The notes beneath the pieces are model-generated. The model ran no database searches. It was not told the DNA's origin and saw nothing but the letters and a program-made list of their open reading frames with translations. From NCBI RefSeq assembly GCF_032062135.1, contig NC_092859.1, forward strand, positions 106,803,590 through 106,867,589: a stretch of 64,000 bases of DNA, given 5' to 3'. The translations under genes and the position numbers were made by a program. Numbering within the stretch: the stretch's first letter is position 1; each line of letters opens with the position of its first letter. Positions 12,301 to 23,930 of the stretch are shown piece after piece. The DNA comes from Pyxicephalus adspersus (Eukaryota; Chordata; Amphibia; Anura; Pyxicephalidae).

Positions 12301-13514
12301 ACTAATCTGTCCTGGGTACACCTGCACTTGTACTGCATTGTGCTACCCATGTGCCTGGAGGACAGACACAATACCAAGGAGCTGAGGAATATGATTTACT
12401 GTCCTGTCAGCAGCAGAGGAGAATTGATAAATCTTAGTGGACAACTGGGGGATGAGCTCAGCATAGAGGGAGGTATTGATCAAGTTTTAGGTTTGCCCAG
12501 AGTTTGGTGTTACCATTGGAGAATTCATTGTGTTGACCCCCTTAGATGAAGGAGGTAAAGGGCTGTTTGCACACTATAATGTATAGCATGCATTCCAAAT
12601 ATGAACTGGGTGCAGGCAGTAGAACCTTATTTTTGTGGAGTAAGGCATCGTGAGAGCTTTCTCCTCAGAGTCTTTATTGTTAAGAAACAGATAGCTGTAG
12701 AAGCTAAGTTGTAAAAGTAAAGAACTGATCCTTCCCTTCACTGACACTCCCACCTCTGATCGGTCACTGGTTATAAAGGATGGCTGAGACTTGGGTCTGC
12801 GAGGAAGGAGCTAGGCGAGGGCTTGCATGACTGTGACGGGCAGGCCTAGAGCTTAGATATTTGGTAAATTAAAGGGGGGGGGAGGTTAAGGATGGCATGA
12901 GAATATGATAGGTAAATAAAGAAAACAAAGGGTGTAGTGAAGAAAAGTATAAGAAGGAGAAAGAGACAGAGGGGTGGTCACAAGTTTTAGGAAAAGTGAG
13001 GAATTCCCACCCTCACGTCCCAGGTATGTATGGGAATTTTGGAGGTGGTAAGGTAAGGAGGGTCGTGGCGGTTTGAGGTCCTCAAAGGCAAAGTGGTGTT
13101 AGGTGTTTTCTTTAAGGTAATAGAGTGTAGAGAGCCATCTAGGGTATAGGTCTCCAGCAATTTATGGGTTAGGCAGTTAAGAGATGGTTTTTAGTGTCGG
13201 GAAGGGAACGCGTGATTGATATTGTTCCTGAGGCAGTGGAGTTGCACCTGGGGGCCGTGTATATCAATTAGTGGTGTAGATCCCTAGTCATTGGTGGTGT
13301 AAGGGTTTATGCCTATTGAGGATCTGCAACTTGATTGATGGTGTTAGGGATTGTTTCAATATACATGGGTAGGTCTGACAAGTGTTAAACTTTAATATAG
13401 TACAATGTGTAATCCTCTTCCAATCCAATTTTCGGAGATCAGCGAAGAAGCTGCTATTGCTGTGTCCCGTTTTAGTTAGTATTAGTTGCCTGGCTGCTTT
13501 GCTGACCTAAGGAG
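8991..13514. other. Non-coding stretch with (TA)n and purine-rich parts
   Basis: A (TA)n run lies at about 9261-9303. From about 12840 to 13400 the plus strand becomes rich in G and A with few C, including a run of nine G near 12875; I cannot assign it to a repeat family. A 90-codon open frame at 12277-12549 has no recognised motif. The start of the same region (GTTCAGTTGGTTAAAGCGC, about 12270) resembles a tRNA A-box but no matching B-box follows. Confidence 0.5.
9261..9303. repeat. (TA)n microsatellite
   Basis: About twenty TA units after a T-rich lead-in. Simple repeat. Confidence 0.92.
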
Positions 13515-13620
13515 CTTGATTTACTTATTAAAGCTCTCCAAGACTGGTGAAGTTAGAGTATCATAGATGAACCTGCGTTATGAAGTAAACCTGGAATAAT
13601 TCTGGTCTAGATTTCAAAAC
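13515..13620 (+). mobile_element. Half copy of foldback MITE family A
   Basis: This segment (CTTGATTTACTTATTAAAG...CTCTCCAAGACTGG, then AACCTGGAATAATTCTGG) matches the left arm of the full copy that starts 21 bp downstream, but lacks the right arm. Two family members therefore lie in direct order, either by two insertions or by partial duplication. Confidence 0.65.
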
Positions 13621-13641
13621 AATTGTAAATAAGGCTCAATG

Positions 13642-13863
13642 GGCCTGATTTATTAAAGTTCTCCAAGGCTGGAGAGGATGCACTTTTATCAGTTAAGCTG
13701 GGTGATCCAGCAAACCTGGAATGGTTCTGGTTGAGAATTCAAAATATTTTCTTGCAAAAAAACAAATTACTTGAAGAAATCTATTCTGGGTTTGCTGGAT
13801 CACCCTGGTTCACAGATGAAAGTATATTCTCTCCAGCCTTGGAGAACTTTAATAAATCAGGCC
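13642..13863 (+). mobile_element. Foldback MITE family A, full copy
   Basis: The 222-bp element is nearly one long inverted repeat: GGCCTGATTTATTAAAG at the left, CTTTAATAAATCAGGCC at the right, with GATCCAGCAAACCTGGAAT and its complement inside. It is flanked by a perfect 5-bp duplication, CAATG, at 13637-13641 and after the right end. It has no coding sequence. Further copies lie at 54450, 54769 and 56939, with a half copy at 39491. Superfamily unknown; the 5-bp duplication argues against Tc1/mariner (TA) and against Harbinger (3 bp). Confidence 0.85.
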
Positions 13864-13868
13864 CAATG

Positions 13869-15797
13869 TCTTGAATGTGTATAATTGCTGGCAGCTTTTA
13901 CAATTATTTCAGGAAAGGTTTATTTGAACTGCTTTCTATCCACAATCTGTATAAATGTAGTACAATAACCTGTGCTAGGGAAGAAAATTACTACATTTTA
14001 TTTTCAACAAAGCGCCTGTAGAAGAGTTTTTCATCAGAACAGCCTTAGTTTCTTTTCATTAAAATAATTGGTGGACATTTTTTAAACTCCTATTATAAAC
14101 TTTTTTCATATAATTTTTATACAGATTTCTCTTTTTTTCCAACATGGCAAAAAAAATTAAATGTAATTGTCCATAAAATAGACCATTACAAAATTAGAAA
14201 GTTTTTACAGCTTTAATTATTTAACATTACCTGCAAGAACAGGTGCACACTGGCCACACTGGCCCACTAAAAGACCAGAAAATACTTCTCGTGGCTTCTA
14301 GTGATATGCCCCTAAAATGTGTTTTGTGTGCACATGTGGACCACAGGACAGCCATCTGGCCATCTGGTGGGCACCTGCTACCTTGGAAAAATGTGCCAGT
14401 GTTTTGGGAAAGCTATGAATTCTGGTGTGCCTTCTGTCGTACCTCTTGGGGGTTCAGGTCCTTATTCCAACCCTGATTACCTGGTAGCATACCCCTTTGT
14501 TAAAGAATCTACTGAAGCTAATGCTTGGAGTTGATTTGCTATTGCTGAACCCATTTTAAAGAATGCTGACCTGGATGTAAAGCTAATTTTTTTGGCATTG
14601 GTAATCTCACAAATGAAACAATCGAGCAGATATTGGTGTGCCAATTTACATGAAAGTTGTATACTCATTCTGGGTCAGTGATTCAGAAAGTATTAAAGAC
14701 AGAGGATCAGAAAACCTACCAGGCAAGCTGTATTTCTGAAACCAGGCCAGAAATGGCAACTTATATATTCTGTCATTGCTTGTGAAATGCCAGAGTTCTG
14801 TATAACTACCACTATGACTCCTGTGTTCTTAAAACACTGTGGACTAAAACACCTTTATCCTAAAAAATATATAGATGTAAACTGAATTGAAGTTTCTTTC
14901 CAAATACATTTTCATTTTTTGTCCTTTAGGTTGAATGCAATGGTCTGACAAGCTAGGAAAGATCCATGAAATATTTAAACATTTAATCCAAATTCAAACA
15001 GAATTTAAAGTTCATGAACTTCAGTGTATTGTTAAATTCAAAACATTTCTCAGACAGATATCTGTAAAATGCAAATCAGGTCTTAGGTGAAGCTTGTTGG
15101 CAGAAACCTCTGATCCACTGAGCTGCCCAAGAACTAGCAATAACCCAAAGAACTGTAATTGCATATCTGACATGTTTGAGCAAAACCATGCAGCTGTTCA
15201 GCATTTTCAAGAACTGGATAATTTTCAAATTCTTTCTCCATCAGAGGGCTGACAGCTCTGATATATTATAGGTGCAAAATAGCTCTCTAGATGTACTTTA
15301 GAATGCTATCTGCATGGCCTATTAGCAGAAAGAAGTGATTTGTTAAAGGAATTAAACTATGAGCAAAGAGAGTTCATTTGTTGGTTTCTATAATTACGTG
15401 CTCCACCAATAAAAAAACAATTGTGTTTTGAACGCAATCTTCCTCCATCAGTGCAAATTATCTAACCTCATAGATGATGTTGTAAATTCCTGGGTTACAT
15501 CTGGCATTGTGTTTGTCTGCTTTTGAATCATATTTGTATCAGTAGGCCTGGTGCCTATTTTGCATATTTATTTAGCACTGAACTCAGTAAACATGTTTAC
15601 CTAATAATTATAATAATTATGTAATTCTATAACGCAGTTAAAATCTGGCTTTGGAGCAAACAACAAACTTATTGATATGAGAGTACATAGGAAAGCTGTG
15701 GTCTTCAAACAATCCAGTAATGAGGCAATCCAAACCATCAACTAAAATTAGAACTATAGGAAAATATTGCTTCAATGGCAAATCTAAATAACTGTCT
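13869..15797. other. Non-coding stretch
   Basis: No supported gene or repeat. Two overlapping short open frames near 14243-14534 lack any recognisable domain. Confidence 0.5.
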
Positions 15798-16049
15798 TTA
15801 TCTACCATTTAATGCAGATATCTGAAGGTGTATGTCATCACTTTCATCTAGCAGGGGATGAAACTGCAACATTCCTTCGTCAGACCTACTTGCATCTGGG
15901 TTATCTAAAACTACAATTATGTTACCCAGGCATGGCTTTCCACAAAACTCAGCCACAAACTTGGCAATCTTCAGTTTACCATGTTTAGTCCCTGCCATAA
16001 TCACACCCAGTGCTCCTTGATCCTCCCTAAATCTATCCTTATACCAGCA
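15798..16049 (-). other. Unidentified open segment, possible exon or pseudogene piece
   Basis: On the minus strand about 83 codons are open between stops. They read roughly from WYKDRFREDQGALGVIMAGT through KHGKLKIAKFVAEFCGKP and NIIVVLDNPDASRSDEG to HPLLDESDD. The composition looks like a soluble protein, with a basic helical half and an acidic half. No convincing splice donor follows the segment and the upstream acceptor-like AG (near 16045) has a weak pyrimidine tract. I do not recognise the family. It could be an exon, a fragment of a processed pseudogene, a piece of an unknown transposon gene, or chance. Confidence 0.3.
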
Positions 16050-16061
16050 TTATATGCAAAA

Positions 16062-16342
16062 CAGTCTTTCTCAGCCTTTTTACCTTCGAGGACTTAATTT
16101 TCAGGTCTCAGGAAATCCCTACTAAAACCACTTTTTGAGGGGTTCAATGGGAACAAGTGCTTCTAATCTGGTGGCTATTTGTAAATATGCCCCCTACAGT
16201 GAAGGCTCAAATAACACCTTTATAAACACCTCAAATCATCATTAGTGTCATGCATCTATTTCTGTCAAGTGGCTTGGCTCCAAAACTCTGCAGGCATCAT
16301 CAAATTGGAGGTCAAAAAGCCACAGTTACAGAAAACCCTGGT
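16062..16342 (+). mobile_element. hAT-like MITE, degraded
   Basis: The left end CAGTCTTTCTCAGCC resembles the CAGTGTTTCTCAACC terminus of hAT-type MITEs. The text after it (TTTTCAGGTCTCAGG, then CTCTGCAGGCATCATC and AAAACCCTGG) matches the kind of element I associate with frogs. The right inverted end is too decayed to define. No coding sequence. A second element with a similar but better kept terminus is at 27934. Confidence 0.5.
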
Positions 16343-16779
16343 AATATTTGGTGTTTCATGATGAAACGAAGTTAAAGGAAATATAGTTTGGCCCTGTTAA
16401 TGTATTCAACATTTAGGCATCATATTTAGTGTAAATACACAATGCTGAAAGGTTGCAAAATTTGTATATTAGGGACACAGCAATCTTTTGGTTGTACCTT
16501 AATGATGTAATCTGCTGTTTTATCCACAATCAGTAGATAATCACAGATGAACAGAGGTCCAAGCGGTCTGTTTGGACACAATGTGTCCTAAAACAACCTA
16601 AAAACCAAATGTCTGCCCAAACCTGATGTTTGGGGCTGACAGATACCTGTGTAAATATCAAATGGCTAGGAAGAGCATGCAGTTGTTTTATAGCAGTATG
16701 ATTTATAATGCAAAAGGGGCTGCCAATTTGTAAAACTTTATTTAAGGTAAAGAATATGTTTACTTACATCCCTAACAAA
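16343..16779. other. Non-coding spacer
   Basis: No gene or repeat recognised between the hAT-like MITE and the LINE remnant. Confidence 0.5.
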
Positions 16780-17246
16780 TTCCTATCTACCAACACAAAC
16801 ATCTGCACTAGATTCCAAGCTTCATCCCAGATCTCTAAAATGATCGGACATCTTTCAGCCAAGAACTAATTCAACTGCTTAGACAAAATTATATCAATTC
16901 TTAACCTTATTTCTAAAGCCATCTCTAAACACTATTTTTTCTTGGACTACTCTAAATATACAACATTTATGTCCAAATGGTTACAGCATTTCCCTAACCT
17001 CACATTACTCAACTATTTTATGTTCATGATCAATCCTGGAAAGTACTTTCCTCTGTTGATTACAAGGATATATTCTCTTGTATTTTCCATAGAACATACA
17101 TATCCTTTCTTAAATCCTTAGGACTGTCTGATACTCTGCAACTGCTGGAAAGGTGATGCTCAAGAGTCAGACCTTTACCATAACCTTTCGGTTTGCCCTA
17201 ACATCGAACATTTTTGGCACCAAGTAACCCACACCCACTTTTTAAA
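16780..17246 (+). pseudogene. L1/Tx1-type LINE ORF2 C-terminal remnant
   Basis: The plus strand carries the zinc-knuckle end of an L1-like ORF2 protein. At 17134-17246 it reads CNCWKGDAQESDLYHNLSVC, followed directly by PNIEHFWHQV. This is the cysteine-histidine cluster and the CPxIxxFW pattern that end L1/Tx1 ORF2 proteins. Upstream text (RTYISFLKSLGLSDT in another frame) fits the segment that normally precedes the knuckle, so at least one frameshift separates them. Reverse transcriptase and endonuclease domains are absent: the copy is 5'-truncated and decayed. The clade call is from motif order only. Confidence 0.55.
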
Positions 17247-19677
17247 TTTACTTTAGAATGAATGACCTTGAGTATGACAAATAATAATGGTCAATGATTT
17301 AGAAAAAAGGAATGAAGTGTCTTACGTTTTAAGCTATCTGCAGTAGGAAAATATGTACAGTATATGATCTTTAATAGCTAGATCTCACCATTCCCCACAC
17401 TACACTTTCAATCAACTCTAATCTAAATTAAAGGATGTGTTTAAAATAGAGTTGGCGAAAACCTCTCTTTAAAAAGACACATACAAACAACCACTTTTTT
17501 AAACAGGAAAGGTTTATTGATACCCTGAACACACACATGATAGACACACAATATGTTAGACACACAATATGGTATTTAAAGAGACTTTGTCTTATTGATA
17601 CTCCCATATTCCAGTCTCCTTCTGTCCTCCCTTCTGATGTCCTCCTTGATATTATTAAATATTGACCTGATACAATGCCACAGTGCTCACCGAACACCAC
17701 CAGGGTCACCAAACACCAGGTTACAGTTTTATTTAATTTAACTAATTTTTTTTGGTTGTTAATTTTTTCTTTGTTGTTCCTTGTATACTACATTAAAAAG
17801 GCTTTCCCAAAAATATGCTTAGTTTCAGTTCACTGTTTCCACACTATAACACAAAAAATTTAGAGAAATGAACTTGACAAATGGTTCTATTTATTGAACT
17901 TCGGCATAATTCCCTGGTGGCTTTGCTCACCTTTATTCTTTCTTCTCTTAGCACCTTTTATTCACTTTTCTGTCTTCTCTTGGTATACTATCTTAAATGA
18001 TTCCAAATCTCAGCACAACCTTGGATCCAGTATTCCCCGGTGCTTTTGTTTTTTTTTTATGTGGTGATAGTGCCTTGAATTTATATGTTATTTTTTATTA
18101 TCATAATCTTATATGATCTTCATTTTAAGTCATATTCATAAGATATCTCAGGCATATTTTGAAAACTGTTTCTGTAATCAAGTATGCCATATGTATTCCC
18201 GTAGTTTGCTTTGCTGCTAATCATAATCATATTTTTTTTATTTCATGTCAGCACTTTTTCCAGTTTTCTATATATTTTTCTATGAAATTTCACCTCTTTA
18301 CTTTCAATAAAAAACATGGTAAAAGAAATGGACTTGACAACAGCTGCCTTTGGACAAACATATGTAGGTTCCCTTTATTAGTTTATACTTTATTTGCATC
18401 TAAGAGATGAGTCAGGGAGAGTAATATTTATTCTATTTTTTTTTCCATGAGGGTTACTTTCATTTTATTACTTGGGTAAAAAGTTCAGACAATTTTAAAT
18501 TACTACATTAGCTTCCAGCATTAGGAGCATGTTGCTGGTAGTTTCGTCAAGGAATGCACATGTCCTACCATAAGCAGGAACCATGCTAGTAATTTGCTAC
18601 CCCAACCTATGACACTTTTCCTTCCTGCAACCCTTCAACTAACCCACTCTTGCTTAAACTTAACCCCTGTTCCAGGATCATCTTCAAATACATTTTAAAT
18701 TCCTGTACTGTCTAATATGTTTTTGCAACAATCTTTTTCCTATATGATACAATTTTTTAAAATATTTTGATTTATGTAGCTCTAAAGTCTTATTTATTTG
18801 AAAAGGAATTTCACATGTCATATCACTACATCTTTGTATTCAGTGTTACTGTTTATAGAGAGTATAGCAATACATCTATTCAATCTGGAGTTTAGTATAA
18901 AGGGAAGCATATGATTATAGAAACAACACTTGAATTTATTATAAAAATTAGATTTAAAGCATTTTATTATGTTGGTTTTAGATTACACTTTTTGTCCTGT
19001 GGATAGAATTACAGATTATTTGGAATCAAAACATGTTTACAGTTAAACAAAATCAGCTCTATTCATCACTGCAGGGAATAAATAGGACTATCTAGGGCAC
19101 TGCTACTGATCCAAAACCAGTGACACCTCACAGCATAGGAGAGATACTTGTTCTTTTCCAGTGATAACCTATTGGGGATTGTGATGTATTTTTTGTAGTT
19201 TGCAGGAACTGGGACATGGTGAACTTGATGACATGAATTTAGAATTCAGAGACAGAAGTAGAAAGCTTTCCAGCCAATGAATACTGGCTCCACTCATGTG
19301 TTAATAAATCATGTCCATAAAAATACAAAGAGAAATTTTTTGTATATACAAATAATAAACTCAATAAACTTCATTTATACCCACAGCTACTGCTTCTTAT
19401 TTATATCAACAATGTTTTATTTTGTTATGGTATTTTAAAAAAGAAGTTGCTGCTGGAATGAAAGATAATGTTAAAAAGGGCAATCATTTATGTTAATTGC
19501 CACAAAGCCTCATTTGGTCCTTTAACTATGGTTATATTGTTAACAGCAGACATTTTTTTTTACATTATTACAATAGCAGCATGAAGCTTCTGAAACTCTG
19601 GTGCATGAAGAACATTATACATTTAGAGGTATAGGTACTGCTCAGTCTTGACTCTTTTCTTTGTAATTATTGGGCTG
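17247..19677. other. Non-coding stretch with a short tandem duplication
   Basis: A 16-bp unit TAGACACACAATATGT is repeated back to back at 17541-17572. Otherwise AT-rich, with no gene or repeat recognised. Confidence 0.55.
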
Positions 19678-19889
19678 TTAAAGTTCCACTTTTACTAAAG
19701 TTCCACTTTTACAAATGCTTAATCAGAGAAGTAATTACTGCAGAAAGGGACAGACGATGTCCCTTCTGCAATATTGTGTCTTTCCTGTCTGATTGCTTGT
19801 GGTTTCTGGATGCCAGGGAAATAGTAGAAGATATTAGATCTACTCTAACATTGACTGGCGTAATGGGACTGCTGGGAAAGTAAAAGCTG
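19678..19889 (+). mobile_element. MITE family B (copy 1)
   Basis: The left end TTAAAGTTCCACTTTTAC is partly duplicated as a 17-bp tandem unit. The interior holds the hairpin GAAAGGGACAGACGATGTCC, whose complement recurs near 48880, and the right end reads GGGAAAGTAAAAGC. The shared interior and the ACTTTAGT-type ends link it to the copy at about 48560-48936, in the opposite orientation. Non-coding; superfamily unknown. Confidence 0.5.
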
Positions 19890-22312
19890 TAAATGTATAA
19901 ACCTCAAAATCACAAGACAAGTTTATTTCAGTTTATGGAAACCCCAAATAGGAAGGATGCCTTGTTGCTAACTAGAAATGCTCTGCTGGACAAGTTCATC
20001 TCAAATAATGCCAAGCTTATTACAAATATTTATATAAAAGAACGTTTAAACAACCAGCACATGCTGAAAAGCTATAAAATATTTATCACAACAAAATCAA
20101 TCACAATAAGTCAAAACTGATATAGACCAGAAACAAAATAAAGGTGAATAAAACACCAAATTGGATTATACCCACATATGCTCATAGTTGAACTCCTATT
20201 ACTGATCAATTGCTTTAAATTTTTAAAGACCCTTTAATAACTGACTTAGTACCAATGAATTGGCGTATGACTTATGTGGTGTCTATATTTAGAAGGAGAT
20301 CAAAGGCTTTACCAACTAACTACAGACATGAGAGATAAAAAAAAAAACTTTAGCGTTTGATAAGAAACCACATAGAAGAGTTTTTGCTAGACAAGTACAC
20401 TATAGGTTTATTCCTGCACACATTTACTGTCAATAGATGTGATAAAATGTAATTTGTAGCCCAGATTGTTTCCTTATTATGTGACAGTACTTGGTTACCC
20501 CCTACTAAGTTTAACATTATAAATGTGTTATATTTGAAGAACAGGTCAAGAGATAGACCAAATGCATGACTGTACTTTCTCTAAAAGATATCCTTCAATA
20601 TCTTCTAACAAAAACACATGTGATGAACTCCTTCAGAGTGTTTACTGGATCATCAATATTGGTTTGAAATGTTACACTCATTTTAAAAAAGGGCACTCTA
20701 TCTAAGTTTATCTTGTGTATACGTTGTTATGTGTAGGTTGCATTATTACTTCACTTTACCCTAAGTGAATCTTTAGATAAAACTATTTGAACTGAAGCTG
20801 ACTTGAAGCAGCAACATACTTTTCATTAGGCCTAACTCTTTTAGGTTCTATAATTTTAGAAAGTTTTGAATATAATAATAAAAAAAAACATATAAAAGAG
20901 TTTAGCACAAGAGTCGAAAGCAAAATAGTCAATGCCTAGCAAAATGTGTGTAAATGAACATGAATGAATATAACTAGTGTTAGTAATTAAAGGATAAGAA
21001 TGACCAATGCAGCAATTTTTTCCACAGCCGTCATACATTTTTTACTAGTAAGTCATGTAATTTAATCACTTTGAAAAACAGTCCGCTTTACACATGATGT
21101 TTGATGAGATATGGACTGGACACTTATACCTTTATTTTGTGTATGCAGAAAATGAAAATCACAGATGCTTAAGCATGTGCAATTAGCAAGTTCAGACAGA
21201 TAGCAACTGTAGTGATCTTGGGAACCTAATATTTCAGTTGATCTGTAGGAGTCTTTTGATCCTTCAATCTAACATCTTTAGGGGGTTAAGAGAAGGAACA
21301 GAAAGACGTATTATTTGGTAATCCCATACTTTCTTGCGGCAGGTCTTCTTTGCTTTGTTTTTTACATTTTACATTTAATTCTGAGAAGTAAGTTTCACGG
21401 TTGTGTTAATTTGTGTAAGAGAAGCAAAATAAGCAAGATGTCTGGAGTTCCCCCAAAACCCAAACATTTCAATGAGTGTTACTATAATTAGAATGTTTAT
21501 TACTAACAATTCCATCTGTTACATTATTTTTTTTTCAATGCCATAAAAATCTGCCTAAAGTAAGATAAGGTTTCAATTTACAGGTAATGACTTGTTGATC
21601 GTTTTGGAGTTCCCGGTAGAAATTTTGTGTCCAAAACACTAGATTTGTAGGTCCTTTCATCCTATGCCCTTAGGCTATGAACACATTTTCCATTTTTGTT
21701 ACTTCCTGAGTTTGACTTTATACGTAATGTTTTTTGCATGTTTTACCAGCTGAGACAAACTGGCAGCAAAACTGACAGCAAACAAAAAATGAAAAGATCC
21801 TTGTTTAAAAAAAAAATATTTTGAAAGACTGGAGGTTTCAGAAGACTTTGTAGATATTACCGACTCATTTGTAAAAGTGTAGACTCCTGGGTTGTCCTCA
21901 AACAATGCTGCAGTTGTGTGCAATAAACTGATATCACATAATACTATGTGCCATTGTATGTCTTCCATCAGTTAGTAATCAGTTGGTATTCTCAGTGAAT
22001 AATTGCATGCAATTTCTCAGTGCACTAAGCTTCTCAACCTCACTTGTGTAGATTAGACATTCATGCATTTATTTAACGTAACAGTGATGGAATCGTCTTC
22101 CTTGCACTAAGTTTGTAGCTCATATGATACCTGTTGTTGGTTTTCTCAGGTTATTAAAATGTAAGCTTTCCAGACACCTTGGATCAGCTTCCCAAGCTTT
22201 ACACAACTTAAATTACAATATAATTATATAAACCCTGTAGAAGAGATCGAAGGAAGAATCTTGACAGTTTGCATATCTCCTAACTTTAGTTAGCTGATAA
22301 AAGGTATCACTC
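19890..22312. other. AT-rich non-coding stretch
   Basis: No gene, tandem repeat or transposon end recognised. Confidence 0.55.
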
Positions 22313-22702
22313 AATGCGGAAATAAACTGAAAAAAAAAATAAAATGACGATTACCTTTAATCCCACAGATCCCTCGATTGCGCTGGACCTTTTCTCAATC
22401 AGCTCCTATGCCATCCTGGAATATGTCTTCAGTCTTCTTCTTCCTTATTCTGGCTATGTCACCCGATCTCGCATGGCACAGGTTGCAAGATCATGGGATA
22501 TAGCCCGCTCCATGAGATTGGCATCTCATACCCGATCAGCAGGAGCAGCCAAGAGCCTCCCGGAATGCATGACCCCAGCGGCGATTAAGAAAGAAAAGGG
22601 AGGTGTTTCAGCCTTTTTTTATTTTTATACAAAGGTGTTGCTTTAGAAAAAAAAAGAAGATGTTTACTTTATATAAAAGGGTTGAGTTTAGGTCTGCTTT
22701 AA
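22313..22702 (+). mobile_element. MITE family C (copy 1)
   Basis: The left end ATGCGGAAATAAACTG and right end GAGTTTAGGTCTGCTTTAAG form inverted termini like those of the element at 44154-44368. The right ends of both pair GTTTAG with a pyrimidine-rich CTGCTTTAAG/CCGCTTTAAG. The open frame inside (22344-22646) has no recognised motif and I treat it as chance within the repeat. Superfamily unknown. Confidence 0.5.
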
Positions 22703-22878
22703 GCTACACAATTTCTGTATTCATCAATCTATCAAGCTTAATTTGGCAATCTGGGTATAAAGAAGTTTGCTCTTCGCCTGTAAATGTAGATATTGTGTAT
22801 GCTGAAGTGTAAAGACTGAAGGCTGCCCTGCAGAAAGAGCCTCATTACAATGCACATCAAGCTCTCAGCACTGGGTTT

Positions 22879-23009
22879 TTGAGGGTTCTTTTGTTGTTAT
22901 TCTGTCTCTCACAGCTACAATAAACCTACCATTAGAATGGTCATTTCTTTGTCTAAAGAGGGAAAACGTACAAAATCAGCAGGGCATCAAATACTTATTT
23001 CCCTCACTG
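22879..23009 (+). mobile_element. 3' end of a Tc1-like transposon
   Basis: The segment runs from GGTTCTTTTGTTGTTATTC through ACGTACAAAATCAGCAGGG to TACTTATTTCCCTCACTG, followed by TA (23010-23011). It matches, from memory, the terminal region of a Tc1-like element common in fish and frogs. Only one end is present; the transposase and the opposite terminus are missing. Confidence 0.7.
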
Positions 23010-23390
23010 TATGTTATGTTTCAGTTTTAATAAAAGTTTGCTTCATTGTTTCATATATGGGCAGGTAATTTCTGAAAACATGTAATATATCGCTGAATCC
23101 AGTCTTCATGTATGGTGGCTGTGTCTGTTTTATTTCTTTTCCAGTTTTTTCACTTTATTTTCACCTGGAAGTTCTCCAAATTTCACACTTCCTTGTTCTT
23201 TTGGGGTTGGACTCCTACATCCACTGTATCAATGAGGCAAACAATAGTTGTTACACAAAGCGAACTTCAAAAATGTCTGCCTCGGGTCATCTCCAGCACA
23301 GGTGGATGGAAAAGATTATTGTAAAGAACAAACATTTCACCAGAAATGCAATTGCTGCAAGGTGAAGAGAAACAAAAACAATGTCGCTCA
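23010..23390. other. Non-coding spacer
   Basis: Three overlapping short open frames (23108-23439) with no recognised motif; no repeat recognised. Confidence 0.45.
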
Positions 23391-23394
23391 ACGT

Positions 23395-23930
23395 TGTTCA
23401 TGGATCCGCCCTGATGGACCAATGAATGACCGACAGTGAGCATCCCCAATACAAGTCAATAGAGAAGAGTACAACTGGGTGCCCCTTGCTCATTCTCCCC
23501 CTCCCCTCTCTATATAACCGAATGGTGCTGTGTGTACATCACTTGTTCATTCATCTTTCACTCTTTTTGTTGCTGGAAAACAATCAGGAAGGATAATTTC
23601 TAGCACTAAGTATTGAGCGTGTACATGTGTCAAAGGATTTTTGGCCATTACAAGCCTCAGGGCTCATCTTGGACGAAAAACTGACATGTGTACAGCGGCC
23701 GTCTGATGTCGTTTTTGGATTCCTGGCGGATCCATGAACGACAGAAGACAAATGACTGCAATGGAAGTGAAGGGAGGAGTGTGCAGTGGGGTGTCACTGG
23801 CTGGTTCTCCCCCCTCCCCTCTCCATAGAACAGAACAGCGCTGTATGTACATGGCTCTTTCATTCATCTTTCAGTCTTTGTCATGAAAGTTTGTTTCCAA
23901 CAACAGAAATCCAGCGTGTGAACGCAGATT
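23395..23930. repeat. Duplicated GC-richer unit with internal inverted repeat
   Basis: Two related units about 310 bp apart (about 23424-23635 and 23732-23928) share the order of a GGGTG...CTCATTCTCCCCC-type block, CTCCCCTCTC, GCTGT...GTACAT and TTCATTCATCTTTCA. Between them, GTTCATGGATCCGCC (about 23396) and its inverted form GGCGGATCCATGAAC (about 23725) face each other. This suggests one composite repeat or two copies of a MITE. No coding content recognised and no target duplication seen. Confidence 0.6.

Noticed and set aside
12245..12560. tRNA-like start (GTTCAGTTGGTTAAAGCGC) with a 90-codon open frame
   Set aside because: No B-box at the right distance, no cloverleaf can be drawn, and the protein has no recognised motif.
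22344..22646. 100-codon open frame with a GC-rich start
   Set aside because: It lies wholly inside MITE family C, and its composition reflects the repeat.
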